From positions 72,735,876 to 72,799,875 of the forward strand of contig OX359290.1 of assembly GCA_947179395.2 (NCBI GenBank): a stretch of 64,000 bases of DNA. The letters are read 5' to 3'. The position numbers and the translations under genes are program-made. A model generated the notes under the pieces. That model was not told the DNA's origin and made no database searches. It worked only from the letters and a program-made list of their open reading frames with translations. Positions 11,913 to 22,105 of the stretch are shown piece after piece (the stretch's first letter is position 1; every line of letters begins with the position of its first letter). The DNA is from Pulicaria dysenterica. Lineage: Eukaryota; Streptophyta; Magnoliopsida; Asterales; Asteraceae.

Positions 11913-12953
11913 CAAGCAAATAAATATTTATATTTATTTGTTACAAATTGTGTATATACAAATCATCAAAAATCCAATCGTCCAAGATCATCGTCATCAA
12001 CGCTCAAGATCAAGTCTTCGCCGAAGATACCTACATGAATAAAATCAAATTATATGAGCTTACAAATAAATTAATTAAATAAGTTTAAGTTTTTATAAAA
12101 TTATTTTTATAAAAACTTTTATAAAAATGGACAAATATTTTATAAACTTATTTGTGTTGGTTGATTAAATATAAGACTTGCCATTTTAGCAAATACCAAA
12201 CATAATCCTACTTAGAAACAATACACAACCATATTTGGAAAAGGAATCTCCCAAAGAGGTAAAATTCAAACATACTTTGTGTATTGGTTTCCAAACTTCC
12301 ATATCTGTGTTTAAATTCAAACCTTAGAAGTATGGGATCAACCAACCTTCTATAAATCTTCTTTTCAGTTGATTTTTATGGTAAAAATGAGTTGAGTGTG
12401 GTTTTAGATAAATCCCAACGTCTATAAAGCCACGGTCGACCGTGCATCGACCGTGGGTTGCCTGGACAACTTTTGAACTTGCACCTTTTTCTTTATTTAA
12501 ACCAACTCAAACCTCATTCATTACTCACCTCTTGCAAACATAAAAATACAGAATACTCTCTAATACTTGTGAGCTCATACTTCTACATCTTGTAATAGTG
12601 TGAGGATCAACTCTAGCCTTTCAAATTAGAGTGAAGTGAGGATCAACTATAGCCTTTAGAATTAGAGTGAAGTGAGGTTATCTTTACCTTACTTGAAAGT
12701 TTGAAGTATTAATTCTTGCAAGTAAAAAAGAGAAGTGTAAAAGGTTTATCTCTACCTTCAAAGAGAGAAGATAGTAGAGCAAACTCTTGGTGGGTGAGGC
12801 CAAGGAGTGAATGTAGTGCAAGTTTGTTAACACTTGCATGAACCACTATAAATCATTGTGTCTATTGGTGATATATTTCTAACTCTATCTCTTTTATATT
12901 ATTGCAAGACCTTGTAAAAACTTCAAAAATTAGATATATAACCTATTCACCCC
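11734..12953 (+). mobile_element. Fragment R: LTR-like sequence inserted in the K integrase
   Basis: It begins TGTTGGGAAAATAGGAG at the point where K integrase sequence stops, and contains a (TA)n run at about 11844-11911. From about 12045 it is clearly homologous to the solo LTR at 23406-24925 (shared AAACCAACTCAAACCTCATT block, shared AACCTATTCACCCC end). It carries the palindrome CACGGTCGACCGTG at 12431-12444. Its last bases (CTCTA, 22111-22115) lie beyond element L, so L inserted near its 3' end. The expected GGTTCTAACA terminus is missing at the junction with G, so R is truncated. Confidence 0.65.
11843..11911. repeat. (TA)n microsatellite
   Basis: An uninterrupted TA dinucleotide run of about 68 bp lies inside fragment R. 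It is absent from the related solo LTR at 23406-24925, so it expanded after the two copies diverged. The Ile-Tyr ORFs over it are artefacts. Confidence 0.9.
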
Positions 12954-13357
12954 TGTTAGCAATAAACAAGTGGTAGAATGAAGGATTGCTAAGATAACTA
13001 TGAAAAGTTGAGAGAGAATCTCATTTTCACCTTCATAAACACATAGTATATTTCTTTCATTGTGGCAATCCTTACAATTCCTTGTGTATCACAAGGCTTA
13101 TATACCTATAAGGTATATTTACAATAAGCACCCTCAACTAAACAAGCGGTAGAATGAAGGATTGCTAAGATAACTATGAAAAGTTGAGAGAGAATCTCAT
13201 TTTTACCTTCATAAACACATAGTATATTTCTTTCATTGTGGCAATCCTTACAATTCCTTGTGTATCACAAGTCTTATATACCTATAAGGTATATTTACAA
13301 TAAGCACCCTCAACTATTGTTAAACTCCTATTCTATTACAATAATATAGTTCTAACA
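12954..13357 (-). repeat. 3' LTR of element L with internal tandem duplication
   Basis: 404 bp against 228 bp for the other LTR. The extra length is a tandem duplication of about 180 bp from ACAAGTGGTAGAATG to CCCTCAACTA, so two near-identical copies of the TATA-box region (TATATAAG on the minus strand) are present. Confidence 0.85.
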
Positions 13358-13980
13358 ATCTCCCCCTTTGAAATGGAATAGGAGTTGCAGAATAAAATGA
13401 ATAGGAGTCTTGATCTTTTCAGCATCTTGAGGGTCTTGTGCTTATTGTCTTGTAGCGCTCCAGTAACCTAAGGCATTGATCGCCTTTGGTTATATAATCA
13501 ATTTAGCATATAGAGGTTTTCAGCATGTGGATCATTGAGCATTGATAGCATCAGCGGAAGCATAAAAAGATTCATCAACAGGAGAGAATATGTTTCTTAC
13601 TCCCCCTAGAATCACAACCGGGGAAACCCTCCCCCTACAATGTAGCTCTCGAGCATTTAGGCAATTAGCAGAAGCGTATAAGGATTCATCATCAGAGGAG
13701 AATATTTTGCTTACTCCTCCTAGAATCACAAACGGGAAACCCTCCCCCTACAATGTTGCTCTCGATCCTTGACAAAATTTGGGGCGAGAATATGACTTGC
13801 TTTTTCATCCGAGTACTTCTCCCCTAGACTGAATACCTGCTAAAATATGTCTCAAGCAGTAACCAACTGAATAAATCTTTATATCTCCCCCTCATGATGT
13901 CCAAAGTCTTTTCTGGTCATCATGAAAAATGTTTCAGTTGAGAAATATCAGTCTATTATCTTCTACCACTTGTGAGCCAA
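13358..13980 (-). other. 3' untranslated region of element L
   Basis: Non-coding. On the minus strand it has several CTAGGGGGAG-like purine blocks, including two copies within a duplicated about 110-bp unit (near 13585-13660 and 13695-13760), then the polypurine tract next to the LTR. Repeated purine tracts downstream of pol are typical of Sirevirus-type Copia elements. The join to the plus-strand S sequence lies somewhere in about 13950-14100 and cannot be placed exactly. Confidence 0.55.
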
Positions 13981-14102
13981 AATGGATCGTTGAGGAGTGA
14001 ATGTAGATCAGAAGTGAATACATCAACCAAATCGAAAATCTGAGAAGTCTCGTACAAGAGTATCAACCTAGTCCGGATCACAACAAGTGACAAAAAGAAT
14101 GA

Positions 14103-15890
14103 AAGACAAGTGGATGCACAAAACCAATAGTTGATCAGGAGAACTCACCTGTGTTCGACTCCAATCCAAACTTCTACAGAGAAATGGAAGAGGAAGAGCC
14201 ACATATTCAAGATCTCATCCCTTCCTCCTCTAACTCGCATGAGCTAAAATGGATCCGACATCACTCTGAGGAGAATATCATTGGAGATCCCTCTGTTGGC
14301 ATTCAAACAAGGTCAGCCACAGCTAACGAGTGCCAATTTGCAGGTTTCTTAAGCATGATTGAACCCACAAAGACTTGTGAGGCACTGAATGATCCGGACT
14401 GGGTACTAGCTATGCAAGAAGAATTACACCAGTTTGCTCGTCTCAAAGTATGGAGATTAGTTCCTCTTCCATATGGCAAATCTGTTGTCGGAACTAAATG
14501 GGTGTTCAAGAACAAACGGGATTCGGATGGAGTGGTCATTCGTAACAAAGCAAGGTTGGTTGCTAAGGGATACAATCAACAGGAGGGTATCGACTATGAT
14601 GAAACCTTTGCTCCTGTTGCTCGAATTGAAGCTATACGCTTATTTCTTGCATATGCAGCCTCCAGGAGCTTTCGAGTCTTCCAAATGGATATCCAAACAG
14701 CCTTTCTCAATGGGGTACTCAAAGAAGAAGTCTACGTTTCACAACCTGAGGGCTTCATCAATTGTTCATATCCTAATCATGTTTATATTTTAGATAAGGC
14801 TCTGTACGGCTTAAAACAAGCTCCACGTGCATGGTACGATGTCTTATCTGAATATCTGATAGGGGAAGACTACTCCAAAGGAAAGACAGACACCACTCTG
14901 TTCACAAAGACAAAAGGTAGGGACAAAATCCTTGTCCAAATTTATGTGGATGACATCATCTTTGGATCTACAAATCCAAAGAACAGTGAAGAGTTTGCAC
15001 AGACAATGTCAAACAGGTTCCAAATGAGTATGATGGGTGAGATGTCGTTCTTTCTAGGACTTCAAGTTAAACAGTTGAGTCATGACACTTTCATCTGCCA
15101 ATCCAAGTACATTAAAGATCTTCTCACGAAGTATGATATGCACAACTGCAACCCTATCTCAACTCCAATGGCGGCCAAATCACAACTATCGGCAGATCCT
15201 GATGGTTCTCCGGTGGATCTCAAGACATACCGTGGGATGATTGGATCATTACTATATCTCACTGCAAGTCGTCCAGACATCATGTTCTCTACGTGTCTCT
15301 GTGCTAGGTTTCAGGCCAATCCCAAGGAGTCACATCTGCTAGCTGTTAAGCGAATTTTCAGATATCTCAAAGGGTCCATGCATCTAGGACTGTGGTATCC
15401 CAAGGACTCCAATCTAGATCTTCATGCTTATTCAGATGTTGACTATGCCGGTTGCAAGATTGATAGGAAAAGCACCTCTGGTAGTGCACACTTTCTGGGA
15501 GATCGTTTAGTCTGCTGGGCTTCAAAGAAACAAAACTGTGTATCCACTTCTACAGCAGAAGCTGAGTATGTTGCTGCTGCAATGTGCTGTTCCCAAAGCC
15601 TATGGATACGTACACAACTCTCAGACTTTGGCCTCAGGTACGACAAAATACCATTGTTATGCGACTCTCAGTCTGCCATTGCCATCTCCTGCAATCCGGT
15701 ACATCACTCTAAAACCAAACATATAGATATCCGTTATCACTTCATAAAAGATAACGTAGAAAAAGGATTAATTGAGTTACAGTATGTTCCCACCGAGAAT
15801 CAGCTTGCTGACTTGTTTACCAAACCTTTGGATGAAAGTCGTTTTACTGAACTGGTATCCAAGTTGGGCATGCTGAATTTGCAAATCTAA
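14103..15890 (+). CDS. S pol fragment: Copia reverse transcriptase and RNase H
   Basis: The frame is open from 14103 to the stop at 15888-15890 (first usable start codon GTG at 14151). It covers the end of the integrase-RT linker, RT (NDPDWVLAMQEEL, KARLVAKGYNQQEGIDYDET, FQMDIQTAFLNG, catalytic YVDDIIFGS near residue 262) and RNase H. The RNase H acidic residues are present in YSDVDYAG, STAEAEY, LCDSQSA and NQLADLFTK. No stop or frameshift interrupts RT-RNase H, so the source RNA was probably from an active element. Integrase, protease and gag are missing upstream because the copy is 5'-truncated. The family is Copia, Sirevirus-like, judged from the downstream purine blocks and env-like region. 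Confidence 0.85.
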   Translation, partial: KTSGCTKPIVDQENSPVFDSNPNFYREMEEEEPHIQDLIPSSSNSHELKWIRHHSEENIIGDPSVGIQTRSATANECQFAGFLSMIEPTKTCEALNDPDWVLAMQEELHQFARLKVWRLVPLPYGKSVVGTKWVFKNKRDSDGVVIRNKARLVAKGYNQQEGIDYDETFAPVARIEAIRLFLAYAASRSFRVFQMDIQTAFLNGVLKEEVYVSQPEGFINCSYPNHVYILDKALYGLKQAPRAWYDVLSEYLIGEDYSKGKTDTTLFTKTKGRDKILVQIYVDDIIFGSTNPKNSEEFAQTMSNRFQMSMMGEMSFFLGLQVKQLSHDTFICQSKYIKDLLTKYDMHNCNPISTPMAAKSQLSADPDGSPVDLKTYRGMIGSLLYLTASRPDIMFSTCLCARFQANPKESHLLAVKRIFRYLKGSMHLGLWYPKDSNLDLHAYSDVDYAGCKIDRKSTSGSAHFLGDRLVCWASKKQNCVSTSTAEAEYVAAAMCCSQSLWIRTQLSDFGLRYDKIPLLCDSQSAIAISCNPVHHSKTKHIDIRYHFIKDNVEKGLIELQYVPTENQLADLFTKPLDESRFTELVSKLGMLNLQI

Positions 15891-16320
15891 CATACTGTTA
15901 ACTTGTTTACTTTTCTTTTCTTTCTTTTTAGAGTTGGTGTTACACTGAGTGTTCAATCTACAGATGTCTACTGAAACTGCAAAGGGGGAGTTTTGAAGTC
16001 CTACACATGCTGCATATGTGTAGGGGGAGAAAAGTTAAATACACATGATGCCCATGTGTAGGGGGAGAAATTCAAAATTATCACACTCTCAAAGTTAACA
16101 GATGCAAAAGTCTAGGGGGAGTGTGTCAAACAAACACTCACATCAACCATATCTGAAAATTTAACTTTCATATTCTCATAATTCAGATATCTCAAATTTT
16201 TCCAAGTCATAGCTCAATCGCATGCGATTAAGCTATGTGAGTGAATCGGATGCAAATGTTAAAGGTTTTAATTGCATGTGAAAAGGTTGAGAAACAAGTG
16301 TGAATCGAATGCAATGTTGT
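15891..16320 (+). other. Sirevirus-type spacer with repeated GGGGGAG purine blocks
   Basis: Non-coding sequence after pol. It contains four AGGGGGAG blocks (near 15983, 16021, 16060 and 16115), two preceded by a repeated CATGATG/CATGCTG ... ATGTGTAGGGGGAGAAA unit. Repeated purine tracts between pol and the 3' region are characteristic of Sireviruses. Confidence 0.65.
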
Positions 16321-16635
16321 CTAAGGTTGAATCGCACGCGATTAAGCTAAGATAGTGTGAATCGCATACGATTTGGACAAAGGTTGAATCGCACGCGATT
16401 AAGCTAAGTTAGTGTGAATCGCATGCTATTCAGACTAAGGTTGAATCGCACGCGATTAAGCTAAGATAGTGTGAATCGCATATGATTTGGACAAAGGTTG
16501 AATCGCACGCGATTAAGCTAAGTTAGTGTGAATCGCATGCTATTCAGTCTAAGGTTGAATCGCATGCGATTAAGCTCAGATAGTGTGAATCGCATACGAT
16601 TAACACACCACAGTGTGAATCGCATGCGATTGAGA
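16225..16635 (+). repeat. Higher-order tandem repeat built on AATCGCATGCGATT palindromes
   Basis: From 16327 there are five near-identical 57-bp units, each with two copies of an AATCGCA(C/T)GCGATT-type palindrome. They alternate between two variants, one ending ...GATTTGGACAAAGG and one ending ...TATTCAGACTAAGG, giving an A-B-A-B order, that is a 114-bp higher-order unit. More degenerate copies flank it from 16225 and to 16635. The repeat sits between pol and the env-like region of S. Confidence 0.88.
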
Positions 16636-16639
16636 AAAT

Positions 16640-17387
16640 TCTATCAGCCGCATTTTTTACCGTTGTAACAACAAATCAGGGCTCAACACGTGTCCTTTTT
16701 ACATCGATATTCGTTACCCAACGGTTACAATCTTCATTCACAAGCTTCAAACTTACGAAAAAAAATTTCCTAAGCGTTCTCTCGAGTTTGATATCTCTCA
16801 CACACAAATCATCTCGTTACTCTGCCAAAATTTACCTTTTTAGATTCAAAATACTCATAATCACAAAGGTAACAACTTGTACGGTTTACTTTTTGGAAAT
16901 TTTGAGTTAAAAATGAACTTTTTGGCCTTTGAACACCCGTATGCGAATGAAGGTTTCGGGACTTTAGATGGATTTTTGGGATATCAAACTAACTTGTTTG
17001 ATCTATCCATGTTTGCGATGGGTTTCTAGAACACTTGGGGAACACTTTGATGTAAAAATCTTTCAAAAATCTCAAAAAGTGTTCTTCGTGTTCTTGGGGA
17101 GTATAAGCATACTCAAATGATTTGGTTTTTGGCCTAAAAAGAGGTGTTAGGGTGATTTTTGAGGCATGCTTCAGTACTACAAATGTGTTTATTATTGTTC
17201 ATTTAATGAAATAAGATGTCAACAATAACTTTTCAACACATCAATTTGATATCTTCACACTGAAGTCCTCCAGAGTTAGACAATTTTTCTGTCTAACACT
17301 TGACACTTGAAATTCTTGGGCCAATGCAATCTCCAATCTTATCATTGTCATTATGTCTTAATATTTCTTTCTATCTGTACAGATAAG
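16640..17387 (+). promoter_or_regulatory. Leader of the S env-like gene with candidate intron
   Basis: No coding sequence. A strong acceptor-like tract (TTTCTTTCTATCTGTACAG, 17364-17382) ends five bases before the ATG at 17388. A donor-like AAAGGTAAC occurs near 16868. Splicing between them would give a short leader for a subgenomic env-like message. This is inference from consensus only. Confidence 0.35.
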
Positions 17388-20300
17388 ATGGCACAAGCTA
17401 TTTGTGACCCAGAGGAGATCATGCCTCAAGCTGAGTTCCTTAGCACCAGGACTCACCCAAATAACCACTATATTGACCTTACCAAATTCACGACCCCCAC
17501 TCACCCCATTGTTACCGAAATTCTTAAAGTCCACCCTCTGAATCACCTCCTAACCTACAATCCTGCAACAACCGGCACACATGTCCCTGAACTTTATGTT
17601 CAACAATTCTGGCAGACATGTGACGTACGAATCAATGAAAGAGGTTTAGAAGTTATCCATGCTGAGGTGGATGAGTTTGCTGTAGACATACCTGTTCACC
17701 GTCTACGTTCAATTTTCCGGTTACCAAGAGCCAATAGTAGACCCTCTGCATCGGATTTTGAGGAAATTCCCAATGAGGAAACATGTCTGGCAGCAATAAG
17801 ACAGTTGGGCTATGCTGGAGAGCTCACAACTAAGAATCAATTCAAACGCACTGGTCTTCACCCAAAGTATAACATCTTTATGACCGTGCTGCAAAGGTGC
17901 CTCACCCCAAAACACTCGGGGTATGAGTTTCCAACGGAGAACCAGCTAAAAATCTTCGTTGCTGCTGCCACACATATGCATGTGGATTACGCATTCCTTC
18001 TCTTCCAGGACATAAAAGCTACCATGCATAGGAAGAATTCCCAGAAGAAGAAGGAGGCCAACCTGCTGCCTTACCATCGCTTCCTTCCGATGATCATACA
18101 ATATGTGATGGATAGAAATGCTGACATTCCACGACGGGCAGGTTTATCCTCTGTAACACCCAAACTCTTCCAATCAATTAAACCTGCTACTCCTACTAAT
18201 ATGCCAATTCCTAAACCATTCCCTGAGTCTCTGCTGGATCTGTGTCAGCAAAATGATGTAGTGAGAACATACAGGGAGAGTGTAGGGATACCCTCTATGG
18301 TTGTGCCAGAGCCGGCCATACCTACCCAAGAGGGAGTAGCACCCGGTGAGAATATAGAGGATAGGACTCAGCAATCTGTGGGAGATGCTGAAAGGGATGT
18401 GCAGAGAGAAAATCAAGAGAGGGGAGGAGAAGTGGGTGAAGGTGATGAGGGTAGAGAGGGAGAAAATACATATGATCCAGCAGTCATCCAATCCATTGTC
18501 CAATCCCTCTCTGTATCCACCCGTACCCAAGCCGTTTTAACCGAACTTGGTCTTGACTTTTCTGAGTCATCCAGTTCCTGTCAAGAAGAGTCAGCCTCCC
18601 ATCCAGGTGGTGCCCCTGACCCCGAAACAGAAATATCACCTTTGGGCACCCCTGAGCAACCAATAGACCAACCTTCTGATAGCACCCCATCCTTCATGAA
18701 AATAACCGACCCCAATCCTATCAGTCCAAACCAGGCCCATACCACTCAGACAACACCCCCCTCTCCTACCCGTGGTCTGGTCATACCACTTCAAACCACC
18801 TCAATCATTCGCAGGGCCATGGTTGCTCCTGAACATGACATTCCAGTAACTTCGCCAAGTCATTCTTTATCTATTGAATCTGGTTCTGTCACTCCTGACT
18901 CTCTTATTCACCCTGATCAATATGCGGGGTATGGTGCCGGTAGCGGTGATGATGAAGATAGTTTTGTAGTTAGGAGTGCGAGTGATAGAGAGGAGGTGAA
19001 AAAAGAAAAAATGAGTGCTGAGGGTTCCCCAAACCCAGAAAGCCGGGAAGCCACATCTACTATGAGGTCTAGCACTGCTGAGCCTCATATTGAACAACCG
19101 CGGTTATCCCACCCGTGCAAGTTTCTGCCCCACCAAGCTACTACGGTGTCTCTCAACAGGCACCGTCTTTATTGCACAGGGTTATAGCACACAATCTAGG
19201 CCAACCCCAATTGGGTGTTGGACCTATTGAAAACAGAGGACTGCCTCCCTCGTCCTCGACTCCTCTTCGTGCACGATTTGATTTGCCGCGGATATCCGCA
19301 TATCTTGAACAACACAAGGTAACTATAGATGCACTGAGCTTGTTGACTCAACAAGTCTCCGCAACTTCCGTAGGTGGTACCTCTCAAGGTGCCATTCGAG
19401 GATTGGAAGGAAATCCTGCTGGAGCCTACATCCATGCTGCTCCAGTAGGTGGTTCTGCCTCTGTGGCAGGTACCTCAACCGGTAATCTGAGTGATTCCGG
19501 GTTTGTTACACGTGCAGATCTTCAACTTGCTATTCAACAAGCCGTGTCTCCAATCCGCCAACAACTACAGAAGACAAATCAAAAGTTGGATCGGATTGAA
19601 AGGGCTTCCAGGGAACAGACTGAGCAGCTGTCACGTATTGAAGATCTTCTAGCAGCTCGTCTTCCAGCAACGGCTCCTCAATCTCAACCGGATGTCACTT
19701 CACTATTGGTCGACGCCTTAAAAAGCATCCTCTATGCTAAACTGATTGAACAAAGGCCAGACTCTGCTTATAATCAAGACCTTCTGACTACTCTGCAAAC
19801 TGAACTACGTCCACAGGGAATCTCCTTGGATGAATTTACAGAGTTTCATGAAGATGTAAACAACAAGATTGATGGGGGTGACAAGAGGGTTCTATACTTC
19901 CCTGCAAAAAGTTACTGACCGGCTGACGGTACTTGAACAAACCTGTCAGGCCCAGGCTCAGGGGTCAAAAAGGAGGCGGGAAGATCAAGATCCTGATGAT
20001 CGTCCCGAGGGGGAGAAAAGAAGAAGATATATCACAACTCCCTCCGCCGCAACTGTACCAGTACCATCATTGAGCAGATACTTATCTACAGGTACAGGTT
20101 CTGCTGGATCTGGAAGCCAGACGGGTCAACAACATAGATCCGAATCATTAACGGCCGATGAAGTTTATGAATTACAACAGAAAGAGAATACTGACAAACA
20201 AATCGTACTCTATGTACCCCAGCAACAATCTGAACTGAGGCCGACAGAACTCGAAGAATGAGAACTATCGTTCGATCAATCCCTGGCTGACAATGATAAT

Positions 20301-21692
20301 TGGTCTAGTGGCTCCGATTCTGAGATGGAAGAGCTGTATGGGTCACTAGGAAATTCACCCGTCAGGGATTTGGGAGATGGTAGGGTCTATGAACAGGAGG
20401 AGGAAACTGATGACCCAGAAATGATAAGACTATTTGCCGGCATTGATGAATATGTCGAGGTTGCAACGCGCCCAGACTCACCTAGAATTGTAGACCGTTT
20501 TGATGACATTCCTATTGATAGGGAACTTGCTCAAAGAAGGAAAGAAAGGTTAGCAATCTCTAGGAGTGAAGCAAGAAGGAAACCAAAGAAGACAAAGCCT
20601 CTCTTTGATGTTTCCAGGGTCCTCAGGGGGTTAAATTTTGAAGTTCACCAACAATTCCCTCCTCCTCCTGGTAGATTTCAAGAATCAGCTGCCGAGATAC
20701 TAGAAAGAAACAGACAAACAGAGGTAACTGAAAAGTTTAGAGCAGAATCAGAATGGCCCTTGCGTGAAAGCTTCACAGTCCCACCTGCTCCTCCAGTGCA
20801 TCGTGGAGATCCTGGTCTTGATGTCGGGAATATGTTCACAAGGAATGCTGCAGAAAACTCGATATGGAAATCTTTCTTTGTCAACGCTGCCAATCTTGAA
20901 GAACGAATTCCTGAAATCTTCAGCAGTCAGTTGATAGAGGTTATCTCACCCGAGCTGAGAAACATGAACGATAAACAAAGAAGGAGATATGATCATATTC
21001 TCACTCGTTCACAAACCAAATAAGAAGATATCAAATCAGATTATCCCATAAGTGACCTTCTCAGTGTGTATACCGAAACCAACTTCAACATAAAATATGC
21101 CATCTTCTACGTCAAAAGAGCTTACAACCTCACATACTTTCTCACCGAAGCAGATTTGAGGTATGTAAACATCGAAGACATTAGCTTCTTATTCGACATC
21201 CTTTCCCAGAAAAAGGGAAAATGGCCTGATGAAGAATTTGGTAGAGTTGCGTTAATGAGGTACATGAGAAATCTTATGGAATTCTTTGAGGAACACGATA
21301 TCCAGCTCGGGGCTGAGAACAACTATCGGAAAGTCAATCTTCTTAAGCCTAATCAGAATCATCCAGATCTAGAACAGCTTGAAGAGTTGACAGTAATCCA
21401 TGACGGTCATCCAAACTTTAAAGGTTCTCGAGGTGTTGTCTCCAAAAATACAAAGGGTGAAAAGATTTTCATCAGACTAGACGACCTTAATGCATATTCT
21501 GACGGCACCTTGAAAATCCTTCATCATAAAATTCATCAAAAGGTTTGGGATAACCGAGCAGCTTACACAGATGAAGAACATTCCCAGGCATACAAGGCAA
21601 TAGATCAAATAAGGAAAGCATTGGCTAGCAGGAGAGAAATCAGAAAATGGCAAGTGGCCTTCGGCATTCGCAACAAATCAGCTTTCGAATAG
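17388..21692 (+). pseudogene. Env-like long ORF of element S, broken by two frameshifts and two stops
   Basis: Open frames 17388-19187, 19115-19918, 19869-20261, 20325-21023 and 21066-21692 join into one gene of about 1,430 codons. Frames 1, 3, 4 and 5 are the same phase. Frame 2 is shifted, implying indels near 19113 and 19870. Stops interrupt at 20259-20261 and 21021-21023. The N-terminal about 250 residues are globular (HPLNHLL ... YVQQFWQTCDV ... VPVHRLRSIFRLP-like), resembling the plant retroelement ORFs with a YIQQFW motif found downstream of Copia pol. Then come a Pro/Ser/Thr/Glu-rich linker, a coiled coil (RQQLQKTNQKLDRIE) and a basic patch (KRRREDQ). No clear signal peptide or membrane helix is seen, so envelope function is only by position. 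Confidence 0.6.
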
Positions 21693-21735
21693 ATTTCATT
21701 GTATTTGTTTGTTGTGAATGATTACACACCTCACT

Positions 21736-21877
21736 TAGGGGGAGATTGTTAGATATATTAAAGTGAGGGTGTAATATGTAATTATACCAAAGTTGGGGAA
21801 ATGCTATATAAAGGCATTTCCCCCACATTTCAATACTAAGCTTTGCATTATCAAAAAAAAAAAAAAAAAAAAAAATT
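21736..21877 (+). other. Truncated 3' LTR of S followed by a 23-A tail
   Basis: Polypurine tract TTAGGGGGAGAT, LTR start TGTTAGATAT at 21747, TATA box at 21805-21813, then CACATTTCAATACTAAGC and about 15 more bases before A23 (21853-21875) and TT (21876-21877). The distance from TATA box to poly(A) is about 40 nt, so the transcript start and polyadenylation site both fit the short R region of a Copia LTR. Confidence 0.85.
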
Positions 21878-22105
21878 TGTTAGCAATAAACAAGCGGTAG
21901 AATGAAAGATTGCTAAGATAACTATGAAAAGTTGAGAGAGAATCTCATTTTCACCTTCATAAACACATAGTATATTTCTTTCATTGTGGCAATCCTTACA
22001 ATTCCTTGTGTAGCACAAGGCTTATATACCTATAAGGTATATTTACAATAAGCACCCTCAACTATTGTTAAACTCCTATTCTATTACAATAATATAGTTC
22101 TAACA
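21878..22105 (-). repeat. 5' LTR of element L
   Basis: 228 bp, minus-strand TGTTAGAACTATATT ... TTATTGCTAACA, with a TATATAAG box on the minus strand. It matches the 3' LTR except for that copy's duplication. It is followed (lower coordinates) by AA and the complement of the S poly(A) tail instead of a tRNA primer-binding site. Confidence 0.87.

Larger units (their letters stand above)
14000..21877 (+). mobile_element. Element S: antisense, 5'-truncated, polyadenylated Copia (Sirevirus-like) RNA copy
   Basis: Plus-strand order: RT/RNase H, non-coding spacer with a higher-order palindromic repeat, long env-like reading frame, polypurine tract (TTAGGGGGAGAT, about 21736-21746), the start of a 3' LTR (TGTTAGATATATTAAAG at 21747), TATA box (TATATAAAG, 21805-21813), about 40 more bases, then exactly 23 A residues (21853-21875). 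The LTR stops in the expected R region and is followed by poly(A), as in a genomic transcript. Gag, protease and integrase are absent. S has no LTRs of its own at either end and lies inside L on the opposite strand. Confidence 0.8.
12954..22105 (-). mobile_element. Element L: Copia LTR retrotransposon with replaced interior
   Basis: LTRs at 12954-13357 and 21878-22105 (minus-strand TGTTAGAACTATATT ... TTATTGCTAACA) are flanked by a perfect 5-bp duplication ACCCC (12949-12953 and 22106-22110). This shows that the whole 9.15-kb unit inserted in one event. A polypurine tract (CAAAGGGGGAGAT, 13358-13370 complement) adjoins the left LTR, so L is on the minus strand. At the right LTR the expected primer-binding site is absent. 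It is replaced by AA followed by a poly(T) run, the complement of the poly(A) tail of element S. L contributes its LTRs and about 0.6 kb of 3' untranslated region. The rest is antisense S sequence. Confidence 0.85.

Noticed and set aside
11826..12038. Ile-Tyr repeat ORFs here and at 51990, 52291 and 63657-63964
   Set aside because: They are (TA)n microsatellite translations.
16225..16635. Regular palindromic repeats resembling a CRISPR array
   Set aside because: The units are contiguous 57-bp tandem copies without unique spacers, inside a plant Copia element.
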